Assembly (NCBI GenBank): GCA_003212885.1
Contig: QCOP01000003.1
Coordinates: 1 to 55,177, forward strand
Origin: Prochlorococcus sp. AG-432-D11
GTDB taxonomy: Bacteria > Cyanobacteriota > Cyanobacteriia > PCC-6307 > Cyanobiaceae
Length of the DNA: 55,177 bases
Direction: 5' to 3'
Shown here: piece after piece, positions 42,151-52,491 of the stretch
Layout: the number at the start of each line of letters is the position of its first letter
Position numbering within the stretch: the first letter of the stretch is position 1
The notes under the pieces: generated by a model
What the model was told of the DNA's origin: nothing
Database searches by the model: none
What the model saw: only the letters and a program-made list of their open reading frames with translations
Made by a program: the position numbers and the translations under genes

Positions 42151-43671
42151 ATGCCTTCCTCCACTGATCAATCTCAGCCCAGAATGAGGGTTCAGAAATT
42201 GCCAACTGGCATTGAGGGTTTTGACGATGTTTGTCATGGAGGTTTGCCATCAGCAAGAAGTACATTAGTTAGTGGAACTTCAGGTACAGGTAAAACAGTT
42301 TTTTCTCTTCAGTATCTGCACCATGGGACATTTCACTTTGATGAACCCGGTATCTTTGTAACTTTTGAAGAGTCCCCTCTAGATATCATTCGAAATGCAG
42401 CAAGTTTTGGTTGGGACCTGCAGACTCTGATTGATCAAGATAAGTTATTTATTTTAGATGCATCACCTGATCCAGATGGTCAAGATGTGGCTGGTACTTT
42501 TGATTTGTCTGGATTAATTGAACGCATTAGTTATGCAATTAGAAAATATAAAGCTAAAAGAGTTGCAATAGATTCAATTACAGCTGTTTTTCAACAATAT
42601 GATGCTATTTATGTTGTAAGAAAAGAAATATTTAGATTAATAGCTAGGTTAAAAGAAATAGGGGTTACTACTATTATTACAACTGAAAGAGTTGATGAAT
42701 ATGGGCCTATTGCACGTTATGGAGTTGAAGAATTTGTTTCTGATAATGTAGTTATTCTAAGAAATGTTCTTGAGTCTGAAAAAAGGAGACGAACTGTTGA
42801 AGTTTTGAAACTTCGCGGCACTACTCATATGAAAGGAGAATTTCCTTTTACGATGGGTGGTAATGGTATAAGTGTTTTCCCATTGGGGGCTATGAGATTG
42901 ACTCAACGTTCATCAAATGTTCGGATCAGCTCAGGAGTACCTGATTTAGATGCAATGTGTGGCGGAGGTTATTTTCAAGACTCAATTATTCTTGCTACAG
43001 GGGCTACTGGTACTGGAAAAACCATGTTGGTGTCCAAATTTGTTGAAGATGCATATTCTCATAAGGAGAGGGCAATCCTTTTTGCTTATGAAGAATCAAG
43101 AGCACAGCTATTACGCAATGCTACTAGTTGGGGAATTGATTTTGAAAAGATGGAAAGTGACGGTCTGTTGAAAATAATTTGTGCTTATCCAGAGTCAACA
43201 GGATTAGAAGATCACCTTCAAATTATAAAAACAGAAATCAATGAATTTAAACCTTCAAGAATGGCAATAGACTCGCTTTCCGCTCTTGCTCGAGGAGTAA
43301 GTCTAAACGCTTTTCGACAATTTGTTATTGGCGTAACTGGTTATGCAAAACAAGAAGAGATAGCAGGTTTCTTTACTAACACAGCAGAAGAATTTATGGG
43401 AAGCCATTCAATAACAGATTCTCATATTTCAACTATTACTGATACAATTTTATTGCTACAATATGTTGAGATAAGAGGAGAGATGGCTCGTGCAGTTAAT
43501 GTATTTAAAATGAGAGGTTCATGGCATGATAAGAGAATAAGAGAATTTATAATTACTCATGAAGGGCCTGAAATCAAAGATTCATTTACAAACTTCGAAC
43601 AAATTTTTAGTGGAGCACCTCATCGCATAGCAAGCGATGAAAATATTCATGGTGTTTTTAAAGGGGTATAA
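42151..43671 (+). CDS. kaiC: Circadian clock ATPase KaiC
   Basis: A 506-residue double-RecA protein. CI has Walker A SGTSGTGKT (residues 41-49) and the catalytic carboxylates in FVTFEES. CII has GATGTGKT around residue 285 and FAYEESRAQLL. The phosphorylation sites correspond to Ser427 and Thr428 in DSHISTITD, equivalent to S431/T432 of Synechococcus elongatus, so autophosphorylation is predicted to be retained. The C-terminal segment is shorter and divergent, consistent with loss of KaiA. It lies 57 bp after kaiB, probably one operon. Such KaiBC pairs run an hourglass-type timer. Confidence 0.97.
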   Translation: MPSSTDQSQPRMRVQKLPTGIEGFDDVCHGGLPSARSTLVSGTSGTGKTVFSLQYLHHGTFHFDEPGIFVTFEESPLDIIRNAASFGWDLQTLIDQDKLFILDASPDPDGQDVAGTFDLSGLIERISYAIRKYKAKRVAIDSITAVFQQYDAIYVVRKEIFRLIARLKEIGVTTIITTERVDEYGPIARYGVEEFVSDNVVILRNVLESEKRRRTVEVLKLRGTTHMKGEFPFTMGGNGISVFPLGAMRLTQRSSNVRISSGVPDLDAMCGGGYFQDSIILATGATGTGKTMLVSKFVEDAYSHKERAILFAYEESRAQLLRNATSWGIDFEKMESDGLLKIICAYPESTGLEDHLQIIKTEINEFKPSRMAIDSLSALARGVSLNAFRQFVIGVTGYAKQEEIAGFFTNTAEEFMGSHSITDSHISTITDTILLLQYVEIRGEMARAVNVFKMRGSWHDKRIREFIITHEGPEIKDSFTNFEQIFSGAPHRIASDENIHGVFKGV

Positions 43672-43697
43672 ATAAAACTTTTTTACTGCAGTTATAT

Positions 43698-45758
43698 TTA
43701 ATTGATTACTTCTTCTTCTAATTGCATTTTAAGGTAACGCTCTTTTCGTTGAGATTCTATAAATAATTCATCAGCATCTGTTTGAGCAAGAGGAAGGTCG
43801 AACCAGAATGATGTACCTATTTCGGGTGCACTAGCCATCAGTATCTTCCCACCATGTTTTTCAATAATTCCTTTGACAATGGAAAGACCTAAGCCAGTAC
43901 CTGTTTCTATATGAATTGAATCTTCAACTCTATAAAAACGTTCAAAAATTTTCTTTTGGTCATCTTCATTAATTCCACATCCAGTATCAGATATTTCAAC
44001 TCTTAATTTTGGAAGAGGAGAGATTAGTTCGCAATGAGGAGCATTAATGTCTTTTAAAGGGGTCTGCATAGTAGTAAGACATATATCAGGCCATGTATAG
44101 GTTCTTAAAACAATGTTTCCACCTTCTTCACTAAATTTCAACGCATTTCCTACTAAATTATCGAATACTTGGAGAAGTAAATCCCAGTTCCCAAGAATGA
44201 AAGGAGCGCTTTCTTCGCATTCAAATGATAATTGAACATTTTTATCTTTTGCATTTAAGCGATAATTACGCAAAGTTTGCTCTATAGCAGGAGTAACACT
44301 GATTTCCTCAAATTGAACAGAATTACCAGTTTCTAATTTCGATAGATCAAGTACATCATTAACTAGTCTTGTAAGCCTATCTGTTTCAGAGTTTGCGACT
44401 TCTAAAAATTCAGTTTTTTGTTGCTCAGATAGTTGATCATTTAGATCATGAAGAGTTTCAATATAACTCTTTATATTGAATAATGGAGTTCTAAGCTCAT
44501 GAGAAACGTTACTTATAAATCTACTTTGGGCAGCATTAAGTTCAACTTCTCTTGTTAGATCTTGAATAGTTACTGCAATGCCTTTAAGAGTTGAGCCACT
44601 TGAATCTCTAACTGCTTGTAAAACAATTCTAAGAGTTTTAGGTGGTTCTTTTAAACTACATCTCAATTCATCATTCTCTAATTTATTATTTAATATTGGT
44701 TCAATATGAGAATGTAAGTCATTAGAAATTAATTCTGGAAGCTGACTTAGGAGATCTTGTCCTTCAAGATTTCTTCCTTCCCATCGAAATAATCTCCTCG
44801 CAGTTGCATTAACTAAAACAACATTACCCTTTTCGTCCAAAAGGATAGCTCCATCAGCCATTGTGGCAATAAGAGATTGTTGTTTTACTTGAGCTGCCTG
44901 TAATTCTTCAATATTGGCAGCATCATAATCTTCTAATTGTGATGCCATTGCATTGAATCCATTAAGAAGTTCCCCAAGTTCACCATTCATTGGAAGTTGT
45001 ATCCTTGATTTGAAATTACCTTTTGCTATTTCTCTTACTCCATATACAAGTTCTCTTACTGGCCGAGTAATCGTTAATGCATTAAAGACAGCACCAATGA
45101 TTAGTAAGACCCAAATAGATATAAACACTGCGATTGTAATTTCTCTTGTTAGAGCAGCACTTGCGAGGGCATTTTTATTAGGTGTGACGCCAAGTGCAAG
45201 ATTACCAACATAATTTCCTTTAAAAAGTAAAGCAACAAAAACATCAGTAACTTGCCCTTGAGGAGTTTCATGTTGCCTAACTAATGGGAATTGAGGCCTT
45301 TTCTTTAGCTCTATAGGCAGTTGTAACTTACGAGTTAATTGATATTTACTGTCTTTATTATCAGATGTAGCACTGATTGGGATACCTAGTTTGACAATAC
45401 CTTCTGTATCAGTAAAAAAAATATACCTTATATTTCTACTGGATCTCCAAAATTTTTCTGCTACATTAAATAACTCTCTATCTTGTTCTTTTGCAACTAA
45501 TTCAGTGACATTTCCTGATAATAATAGCCCTAAGTCCCTTGCATATCTTGTGTCATTCATTCCTGCATCTCTTTGGATACTACTTAAAGCAAAGAATGTT
45601 ATACCTGTCATCAAAAGACTTACAACTAAAGTAGCTATTGCTAACAATTTTGTTCTAAGGCTAAATTCTCCCCACCATTCATTAAGTTGTCTCTTGAAAC
45701 CACTATTATTTTGTTTTGAATCATAAGCATTATCCATTGATTTTTGTTCTTCCGTCAT
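43698..45758 (-). CDS. nblS: NblS/Hik33-type sensor histidine kinase
   Basis: A 686-residue membrane kinase. Order: first helix LLAIATLVVSLLMTGITFF, periplasmic sensor part, second helix ITIAVFISIWVLLIIGAVF, HAMP (TRPVRELVYGVREIAKGNF), PAS (DGAILLDEKGNVVLVNATA), HisKA with the phospho-accepting His near residue 420 in FISNVSHELRTP, and HATPase_c with DTGCGI and GTGLGLSIVKGIIEKHGG. In cyanobacteria this protein controls photosynthesis and stress genes with RpaB-type regulators. It starts at ATG and is convergent with kaiC, ending 26 bp away, and lies just downstream of purD. Confidence 0.93.
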   Translation of the reverse strand: MTEEQKSMDNAYDSKQNNSGFKRQLNEWWGEFSLRTKLLAIATLVVSLLMTGITFFALSSIQRDAGMNDTRYARDLGLLLSGNVTELVAKEQDRELFNVAEKFWRSSRNIRYIFFTDTEGIVKLGIPISATSDNKDSKYQLTRKLQLPIELKKRPQFPLVRQHETPQGQVTDVFVALLFKGNYVGNLALGVTPNKNALASAALTREITIAVFISIWVLLIIGAVFNALTITRPVRELVYGVREIAKGNFKSRIQLPMNGELGELLNGFNAMASQLEDYDAANIEELQAAQVKQQSLIATMADGAILLDEKGNVVLVNATARRLFRWEGRNLEGQDLLSQLPELISNDLHSHIEPILNNKLENDELRCSLKEPPKTLRIVLQAVRDSSGSTLKGIAVTIQDLTREVELNAAQSRFISNVSHELRTPLFNIKSYIETLHDLNDQLSEQQKTEFLEVANSETDRLTRLVNDVLDLSKLETGNSVQFEEISVTPAIEQTLRNYRLNAKDKNVQLSFECEESAPFILGNWDLLLQVFDNLVGNALKFSEEGGNIVLRTYTWPDICLTTMQTPLKDINAPHCELISPLPKLRVEISDTGCGINEDDQKKIFERFYRVEDSIHIETGTGLGLSIVKGIIEKHGGKILMASAPEIGTSFWFDLPLAQTDADELFIESQRKERYLKMQLEEEVIN

Positions 45759-45777
45759 TATTTGATGAGTGAATGTT

Positions 45778-47103
45778 TTAGTTTTTAAATTCTTTTCTAA
45801 CTTGTCTTCCTATATCTTTCCTATAATACATTCCTTCAAATTTGATTTCTTTAAGTAGCTTATATGTTTTGTTGAATGCTTCATCATAGGTATCACCTTG
45901 GCTTACAACTGATAATACTCTCCCACCAGATGTTATTAGGTCGTTCTCATGATTAATTTCAGTTCCTGCATGAAAGATTTGGCCTATTGAGGACTGATTA
46001 CAGTTTAAAATTATTTTGTCTCCTTTCTTCGGGTTTTCTGGATAGCCTTGTGCAGAAGCTACTACACAGCTACTTATTGTGTTTTTTAAAAATAGCTTGG
46101 GGGCACAATTGAGTCTACCTAGTGCACATGCCTGTAATACTCTTGCAAACTCATTGCCCATTAGAGGCATAAGAGTTTGGCATTCAGGATCACCAAACCT
46201 GCAATTGAACTCGATTACTTTAAACCCTGAAGTTGTAAGCATTAAACCAGCATAAATTACTCCTCTATAATTGATGTTTCTTTCTTTTAAAGCTTTTAAG
46301 GTTGGCTTTAGTATTTTTTGTTTGATCAGATTAATATCATCTTCTTTGATTAAGGCAGCTGGTGCATAAGCTCCCATCCCGCCAGTATTAACTCCTTGGT
46401 CATTTTCCAGAAGTCGTTTGTGATCTTGTGCGGATGGAAGAACAACCATGTCTTCTCCATCACATAAAGCAAAAATGGATACTTCAGGACCAGTCATTTT
46501 TTCTTCAAGAATTAAGGTAGATCCAGCCTGGCCAAACTTCCCATTAAGTAAATCATTAATTGCATTTTTAGTTTCTTGTAAAGAATTGCATACTGAGACC
46601 CCTTTACCTGCAGCCAAGCCATTCGCTTTTACCACAAGTGGACAATTGACCTTTTCAACTATAGAAAAGGCCGCTTCTTTATTATTAACTGTCCAATACT
46701 TTGCAGTAGGCACACCATTCATTTTCATTAATTCCTTAGCCCAATCCTTACTTGCTTCCAGTTGAGCTCCATCTTGGTTGGGGCCAAATACAATTAAACC
46801 CTCTTTTCGAAGTTGATCTGCAAGCCCTGTAGCTAAAGGTATTTCTGCTCCAATAATTATTAAATCAATTTTTTGTTCATGACAAAAACAAATGATTTCT
46901 AAAGTACTTGATTCTTTTATTTTTACTCGAATACAATTTGAAAAAGTTTCAGTTCCGCCATTCCCTGGTGCAACAAAAACTGTTTGTATTTTAGGGTCTT
47001 TTCTAACAGCCCAAGCAAGAGAATTTTCCCGTCCTCCACTTCCTATTACAAGAACTCTCTCAAGGGAGGGGAGTTTTGTTTCCTGTGGTGCTTGTTCAGT
47101 CAT
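45778..47103 (-). CDS. purD: Phosphoribosylamine--glycine ligase
   Basis: A 441-residue ATP-grasp enzyme for the second step of purine synthesis. N-terminal pattern ERVLVIGSGGRENSLAWAVR, then VFVAPGNGGT. The ATP-grasp centre reads NCPLVVKANGLAAGKGVSVC, with ILEEKMTGPEVSIFALCDG and the family motif QDHKRLLENDQGVNTGGMGA. GVIYAGLMLTTSGFKVIEFN and RFGDPECQTLMPLM complete the active site. Start is ATG. It precedes nblS with 19 bp between and is divergent from purC. Confidence 0.96.
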   Translation of the reverse strand: MTEQAPQETKLPSLERVLVIGSGGRENSLAWAVRKDPKIQTVFVAPGNGGTETFSNCIRVKIKESSTLEIICFCHEQKIDLIIIGAEIPLATGLADQLRKEGLIVFGPNQDGAQLEASKDWAKELMKMNGVPTAKYWTVNNKEAAFSIVEKVNCPLVVKANGLAAGKGVSVCNSLQETKNAINDLLNGKFGQAGSTLILEEKMTGPEVSIFALCDGEDMVVLPSAQDHKRLLENDQGVNTGGMGAYAPAALIKEDDINLIKQKILKPTLKALKERNINYRGVIYAGLMLTTSGFKVIEFNCRFGDPECQTLMPLMGNEFARVLQACALGRLNCAPKLFLKNTISSCVVASAQGYPENPKKGDKIILNCNQSSIGQIFHAGTEINHENDLITSGGRVLSVVSQGDTYDEAFNKTYKLLKEIKFEGMYYRKDIGRQVRKEFKN

Positions 47104-47279
47104 TGAATCAAATATTATTGGTGGTGTTTCTCCACAGATGTGTTTTGGTTTAATTCTGAGCCTATTTCATTAAAAGTGTGAAAAAAAGTCAAATGCTCAT
47201 TTTTCAGAGTTTTCAAAGCTTTGTTGCGTAGTTAGTTTTGTATTGGGTAATTTCATTGAATTAGGTATACGAGCAAATA

Positions 47280-48014
47280 ATGAAACTAGATCATGGTTTA
47301 CTTCTCTACGAGGGAAAGGCAAAAAGAGTTTTCTCAACTAATAATACTGAAGAAGTTTTAGTTGAATTTAAAGATGATGCTACTGCTTTTAATGCTCAAA
47401 AGAGAGCGCAGATTGAAGGTAAAGGCAGGTTAAATTGCCTCATAACTGGGAAAATCTTTAAAATATTATCTAAAAGGGGCTTGCCTACACATTTTTTAAA
47501 CACCGAGAGTGATACTTGGATGCTTGTTCAAAAAGTTAATATTATCCCTTTAGAAATAGTTGTAAGAAATATTGCTAGTGGCTCTTTATGTCGAGAAACA
47601 CCATTGAGACCAGGGAAAGAATTATCTGCTCCTTTAATTGATTTGTATTATAAAGACGATAAATTGGGAGATCCACTAATTACTGATCAAAGGATAGAAA
47701 TACTTGGATTAGCATCGTCTGAGATAATCTATGAAATCAAGGAGCTTGCATTAAAGACTAATTCTATTTTGAGGGAATTCTTTCTGAAGGCTGGAATCTT
47801 ATTAGTAGATTTTAAATTAGAAATGGGATTCAATTTAAAAGGTAAGTTATTAATTGCCGATGAGTTCAGTCCAGACAACTGTAGGCTTTGGGACTTGAAT
47901 GTTGATGACTCTACTCAGAAAATTATGGATAAGGATCGTTTTAGGCTCGATTTAGGAGGGGTTTTGGATTCGTATGAGGAGATTTATCGGCGAATCAAAG
48001 ACATAGCGTTTTAG
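47280..48014 (+). CDS. purC: SAICAR synthase
   Basis: A 244-residue enzyme of purine synthesis that joins aspartate to CAIR. Signatures are LLYEGKAKRVF, FKDDATAFNAQKRAQIEGKG, VRNIASGSLCRETPLRPG and LLIADEFSPDNCRLWDL. Length is standard. Start is ATG. purC and purD are divergent across a 176-bp spacer, so the region likely coordinates purine genes. About 97 bp further downstream lies the envelope operon starting with bamA. Confidence 0.96.
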   Translation: MKLDHGLLLYEGKAKRVFSTNNTEEVLVEFKDDATAFNAQKRAQIEGKGRLNCLITGKIFKILSKRGLPTHFLNTESDTWMLVQKVNIIPLEIVVRNIASGSLCRETPLRPGKELSAPLIDLYYKDDKLGDPLITDQRIEILGLASSEIIYEIKELALKTNSILREFFLKAGILLVDFKLEMGFNLKGKLLIADEFSPDNCRLWDLNVDDSTQKIMDKDRFRLDLGGVLDSYEEIYRRIKDIAF

Positions 48015-48110
48015 GCTCTGCAACTTGTCGATTGTTTTGAGCATATTTAGGACGTTTTTCGTTTATTCTTATTGACATAGTGATCTTATGAACTTTAAAC
48101 AGGACAGCTG

Positions 48111-50315
48111 ATGAGATTATCAACCAAAAATATATATATTCCATTTGTAGCATTGTCGGTTCTTGCGCTTCCAGCTGGTTCAGAGGCTCCAAAACCGTCC
48201 AACCTTTTTGAAAGGTCCTTTGTTTCAGAAGAATATTTTCATATTGCAGAGTCTGAAAAGGTTAGTACTACTTCTGAGGGAAACAAAGAAGAGCCTTTGG
48301 TTTTAATTTCTGAAGTATTAATAGAGGGTATTGATAATCATCCTGATGAGGCTCGTCTTCGAAATGATGCATATGATGTTATGAAAATTCGCCCAGGGAT
48401 TAAAGCATCAAGATTAGATGTAAAAAATGATTTAAATGCGATTTATTCGACTGGTTGGTTTACTAGTGTAAAAATAAAGCCTGTAAATACACCACTAGGA
48501 GTCCGACTACTAGTACAAGTTGTCCCTAATCCTGTCCTAACTAAGGTTATCGTATTTCCGGCTAATTCTAAATTAACTAATAAGGTTATAAATGATACTT
48601 TTAAGAGTGATTTTGGAAAGATTGTAAATCTCAATATCATAAATCTTCGCATTAAAAGTTTAGAGAGATGGTACAAAGAAAATGGTTATTCTTTAGCAAG
48701 GATATCTGGACCTAATCGCATTTCTCCAGAAGGTTTGATAGAGATAAATTCTGTTGAAGGTGCTATTAATGATGTTAAAATTCAGTTTCTAAATGCAGAT
48801 GGTAACGCTTTTAGTGATGAAGGAGATGAACTTGTTGGGAAAACAAAGAAGTGGGTTATTGAGAGAGAAATGATTTCTAAATCTGGTTTGATTTTTAATA
48901 GAAAAATTTTAGAAGAAGATATAAAAAGATTATATGGAACATCCTTATTTTCAGATATAAAAGTAACACTAGAGCCAGTACCAATATCTCCAGGAGCTGT
49001 GAATATTGTTTTAGGTATAAGTGAGCAGAGGACAGGCTCTTTGACAGGAGGATTTGGCTATAGTGGAGGCCAAGGTTTGTTTGGACAGGCTAGCCTTCAA
49101 GAAACAAATTTAATTGGAAGAGCTTGGATAAGTGATTTTAATTTTACTTATGGAGAATATGGAGCATTAATTGGGTTATCTCTTGTTGATCCATGGATTA
49201 AAGGTGATAAATATAGGACTCGTTTTAAGACTTCTGTATACATTAGTAGAGATGTGCCTCAGGAATTTAGGAGTGATAATGGTCCTAACCTTTTAGGAGT
49301 AAGTGATTATTTGAAATCACCAGTAGATACAAGTCTTGATTATGCTTATGATATTGATTATTTACATAGTGGTATAAATTCAGAAATTTTTGATTCTGTT
49401 AATGCTGCTGCTGCTGTATATCCAAATGTAAGTTGGTTTGATTATGAAGGAGATTCAATTGTCCTAAAGAAAACTGGAGGCGGATTCTCTTTTAGTAGAC
49501 CATTTAATGGTGGAAATCCATTCATAAAGGCTAAATGGAAAATGCTTTATGGTATGGATTTTAAGAAAGTTAGACCTGTTGATTATTCTGGGGAAGAACG
49601 ACCTTATGGAGTTGCCAATAGTATTTATTTAGATAATCAAGTTCCTAATCAAGACATCATTTGTGTGGCGTTCAATTGTGCTAGCGAAAATACATTAATC
49701 AGTTTGAAAACTGGTTTTAGTTACGATAATCTGAATAATTCTTTTAATCCAACTGATGGTGATTATTTAACTATAAATTCTGAGCAATTTATCTCTGTGG
49801 GAGAAAACTCTCCTACTTTTAATCGTGCTCAAATTAGTTATTCATATTTTGTTCCGACAAATTTGTTAAAGCTGCACAAAGATTGTCGTCTAAAAACAGG
49901 TCAGAACTTGTCAAAATGTGATCAAGCATTTGGATTCCAGGTTGAAACAGGAGCCATAGTTGGAGATCTTCCGCCATATGAAGCATTTTGCTTGGGAGGC
50001 TCTAAGTCTGTTCGAGGGTGGAGCACCTGTGATTTGGCTGTTAGTAAACGTTTTGGAGAAGCAACCGCCGAATATAGATTTCCTATTTGGAAGATGATTT
50101 CGGGAAATTTATTTGTTGATGTCGGCACTGACTTTGGCTCTCAAGTAGATGTACCAGGAGAACCAGGGAAACTACTTAATAAGCCTGGAGTGGGATATTC
50201 AATTGGATCAGGCCTTTCATTTAAGACTCCTGTTGGACCGCTAAGAATTGAAGTTGCTAGTAATGATGCAACTGGAGATATGAGATATAACTTTGGATTT
50301 GGTTGGAAATTCTAG
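48111..50315 (+). CDS. bamA: Outer-membrane protein assembly factor (BamA/Omp85)
   Basis: A 734-residue beta-barrel insertase. A signal-like N-terminus (IYIPFVALSVLALPAGSEA) is followed by POTRA repeats (ISEVLIEGIDNHPDEARLRN; FPANSKLTNKVINDTFKSDF; IERE-MISKSGLIFNRKILEED) and then the C-terminal barrel from about residue 340 (GGFGYSGGQGLFGQASLQE). The late motif VRGWSTCDLAVSKRFGEATAEYRFP covers the conserved VRG-type loop, and it ends in aromatic FGWKF. Cyanobacterial Omp85 is related to chloroplast Toc75. Start is ATG. It overlaps lpxC by one base at the stop codon. Confidence 0.95.
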   Translation: MRLSTKNIYIPFVALSVLALPAGSEAPKPSNLFERSFVSEEYFHIAESEKVSTTSEGNKEEPLVLISEVLIEGIDNHPDEARLRNDAYDVMKIRPGIKASRLDVKNDLNAIYSTGWFTSVKIKPVNTPLGVRLLVQVVPNPVLTKVIVFPANSKLTNKVINDTFKSDFGKIVNLNIINLRIKSLERWYKENGYSLARISGPNRISPEGLIEINSVEGAINDVKIQFLNADGNAFSDEGDELVGKTKKWVIEREMISKSGLIFNRKILEEDIKRLYGTSLFSDIKVTLEPVPISPGAVNIVLGISEQRTGSLTGGFGYSGGQGLFGQASLQETNLIGRAWISDFNFTYGEYGALIGLSLVDPWIKGDKYRTRFKTSVYISRDVPQEFRSDNGPNLLGVSDYLKSPVDTSLDYAYDIDYLHSGINSEIFDSVNAAAAVYPNVSWFDYEGDSIVLKKTGGGFSFSRPFNGGNPFIKAKWKMLYGMDFKKVRPVDYSGEERPYGVANSIYLDNQVPNQDIICVAFNCASENTLISLKTGFSYDNLNNSFNPTDGDYLTINSEQFISVGENSPTFNRAQISYSYFVPTNLLKLHKDCRLKTGQNLSKCDQAFGFQVETGAIVGDLPPYEAFCLGGSKSVRGWSTCDLAVSKRFGEATAEYRFPIWKMISGNLFVDVGTDFGSQVDVPGEPGKLLNKPGVGYSIGSGLSFKTPVGPLRIEVASNDATGDMRYNFGFGWKF

Positions 50316-51178
50316 TGGATTGGTTGCCAACTAATTATGAACAATCCTGGACTCTTGCTAATAGAGTTTCTAGGGAAGGGGTTGGCCTTCATTCTGGAGA
50401 GATTTCCAAAGTTAATCTTCTACCAAGTATTAAGCCAGGATTTCATCTTTCATGGATAGATAACTCTACTCCTCCAACCACTTTGAATCCTAATCAAGTT
50501 GTTCATAGTCAACTTTGCACTACGTTATTAGTCAATGAAGAAAAAATAGCGACAGTTGAACATCTTTTTGCTGCTTTGGTTGGTTGTGGCATAACACATG
50601 TCCATATTCAACTCTCTGGCAATGAAATTCCTCTTCTGGATGGGTCATCCTTAGGATGGGTTGAAGCTATTCAAGAGGCTCATTTGCGACCCGCTGACTC
50701 TAAAAGAGCTCAAGTACCAGTTGTTAAGCAGCCGTTTATTATAAACAGAGGAGAAAGCTTGATAGCTTTAACTCCTTTCGATGGAATCAAATTTGTTGTC
50801 ATCATTGATTTTCCATATTCGGTTATTGGTAAACAAATTTTCTCTATAGATCTTTCCCCAAAAACATTTGTTAGAGAAGTTGCTCCAGCAAGAACCTTTG
50901 GTTTTAAAGATCAAGTTGAGACTTTGATCAAGGCAGGTCTTATTAAGGGAGGAAGTTTGGAGAATTCACTTGTTTGTGACGATTCCTCTTGGCTTAATCC
51001 TCCTTTGAGATTTGATAATGAACCAGTACGTCATAAGCTTTTAGATCTCATTGGAGATTTAGCATTAGTGGGGTTGCCCAAAGCACAAATTCTGGTCTAT
51101 AGAGGTTCACATGCCCTTCATTCAGATCTAGCTTCACTTCTTCAAAAAAACAGTTCTTTAGCAGCAGGTTTATTATGA
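50315..51178 (+). CDS. lpxC: UDP-3-O-acyl-N-acetylglucosamine deacetylase
   Basis: A 287-residue zinc enzyme for the first committed step of lipid A synthesis. [37 protein letters not shown] with a zinc His, [31 protein letters not shown] and [15 protein letters not shown] with the second zinc ligands, then the final catalytic His in [11 protein letters not shown]. The ORF track starts at TTG 50303; GTG 50315 overlaps the TAG of bamA by one base and is a likely coupled start. The product feeds lpxA and lpxB downstream. Confidence 0.94.
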   Translation: MDWLPTNYEQSWTLANRVSREGVGLHSGEISKVNLLPSIKPGFHLSWIDNSTPPTTLNPNQVVHSQLCTTLLVNEEKIATVEHLFAALVGCGITHVHIQLSGNEIPLLDGSSLGWVEAIQEAHLRPADSKRAQVPVVKQPFIINRGESLIALTPFDGIKFVVIIDFPYSVIGKQIFSIDLSPKTFVREVAPARTFGFKDQVETLIKAGLIKGGSLENSLVCDDSSWLNPPLRFDNEPVRHKLLDLIGDLALVGLPKAQILVYRGSHALHSDLASLLQKNSSLAAGLL

Positions 51179-51630
51179 CTAATTCTTCTAATACCTCCCC
51201 TTCTCTTAATTCAGAGGCAATTATGGGGCTTTTGCCCCATAGATATCCTTTTGCTCTTATTGATCGTGTTGTTTCATTTGAACCTGGTAAATCTGCTATT
51301 GCTGTTAAAAATGTAACTATAAATGAGCCACATTTTCAAGGGCATTTCCCTGGCAGACCTTTGATGCCAGGAGTGCTTATTGTTGAAGCTATGGCTCAGG
51401 TAGGAGGAGTAATTGTTAGTCAAATGCCGGATATTTCGGATGGCCTTTTTGTTTTTGCAGGTATAGATAATGTTCGTTTCCGTAGACCAGTTGTGCCAGG
51501 AGACCAATTAATAATAAACTGCGAATTACTTAGCATCAAAAGAAAGCGTTTTGGAAAGGTCAAAGGAGAGGCAAAAGTTGAAAATAATTTAGTTTGTTCA
51601 GGAGAATTGATGTTCTCATTAATGGATTAA
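51175..51630 (+). CDS. fabZ: 3-hydroxyacyl-ACP dehydratase FabZ
   Basis: A 151-residue hot-dog-fold enzyme. The catalytic block [20 protein letters not shown] contains the active His and Glu; an N-terminal [16 protein letters not shown] and C-terminal strands [18 protein letters not shown] follow the family pattern. It competes with LpxA for 3-hydroxyacyl-ACP, so its place between lpxC and lpxA is meaningful. The ATG overlaps the lpxC stop by four bases (ATGA). Confidence 0.95.
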   Translation: MTNSSNTSPSLNSEAIMGLLPHRYPFALIDRVVSFEPGKSAIAVKNVTINEPHFQGHFPGRPLMPGVLIVEAMAQVGGVIVSQMPDISDGLFVFAGIDNVRFRRPVVPGDQLIINCELLSIKRKRFGKVKGEAKVENNLVCSGELMFSLMD

Positions 51631-51634
51631 TTCA

Positions 51635-52483
51635 ATGGATGAGATTAGTAATTACCAAAAATTTAAGACTAATAAAGCTCCCGAGATTCATCCTCTCGCT
51701 GTAGTTGATTCAAAAGCTCAACTTGCTGAAGGAGTAACTATTGGTTCTGGTGCCGTGATCGGTCCAGAAGTAATAGTTGGGGCTAATACAATCGTTGGAC
51801 CTAATGTGATTATTGATGGACTGGTAACTATTGGTTCGGAAAATAAGATTTTCCCAGGAGCTTGTATTGGACTTGAACCGCAAGATCTTAAATATAAAGG
51901 TGCTGATACTGAGGTGATTATTGGTAATGGAAATACTATTAGGGAATGTGTCACTATAAATAGGGCTACTAATCAAGGAGAGAAAACTATTATTGGAGAT
52001 AGGAGTTTGTTAATGGCTTATACACATATAGCTCATGGATGTTATGTAGGTAATGGAGTAATTATTGCTAACAGTGTTCAGGTTGCAGGGGAAGTTGTAA
52101 TTGAGGATAAAGCTGTCATAGGAGGTTCATCAGGGATTCACCAATTTGTTCATATTGGTTCAATGGCTATGATTGGCGGGATGTCAAGGGTTGACAGGGA
52201 TGTACCCCCGTATTGCTTGGTTGAGGGGCATCCTGGGAGAATGCGTGGGCTAAATAGAATAGGGATTAAGAGAAGTGGCCTCGAGTCAGAAAATCCAGCT
52301 GAGTTTAGAGAATTACTAGAGATATGGAATTTATTGTATAGATCCGAATTTGTTTTAAAGAAAGCACTGAAGTTGGCAAACGAATCACAATTGATGCCTG
52401 CAGCCAAAAATCTTTGCTTTTTTTTAGAAAAATCTTTAGAAAAGGGTCGTCGCGGACCAATGCCTATTCTTACAAGTAACTAA
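51635..52483 (+). CDS. lpxA: UDP-GlcNAc acyltransferase
   Basis: A 282-residue left-handed beta-helix enzyme that acylates UDP-GlcNAc with a hydroxyacyl chain. The hexapeptide repeats (AEGVTIGSGAVIGPEVIVG and ANTIVGPNVIIDG) are extensive. The catalytic His lies in YTHIAHGCYVGNGVIIANS, and the C-terminal helix bundle begins GLNRIGIKRSGL. Start is ATG, four bases after fabZ. The length is close to E. coli LpxA (262) with a short N-terminal extension. Confidence 0.95.
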   Translation: MDEISNYQKFKTNKAPEIHPLAVVDSKAQLAEGVTIGSGAVIGPEVIVGANTIVGPNVIIDGLVTIGSENKIFPGACIGLEPQDLKYKGADTEVIIGNGNTIRECVTINRATNQGEKTIIGDRSLLMAYTHIAHGCYVGNGVIIANSVQVAGEVVIEDKAVIGGSSGIHQFVHIGSMAMIGGMSRVDRDVPPYCLVEGHPGRMRGLNRIGIKRSGLESENPAEFRELLEIWNLLYRSEFVLKKALKLANESQLMPAAKNLCFFLEKSLEKGRRGPMPILTSN

Positions 52484-52491
52484 ATCGTTAA

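Noticed and set aside
51710-51976. Two overlapping minus-strand ORFs within lpxA (88 and 78 aa)
   Set aside because: They are antisense images of the LpxA hexapeptide repeats; the repetitive Ile/Ser/Pro pattern is a by-product of the repeat.
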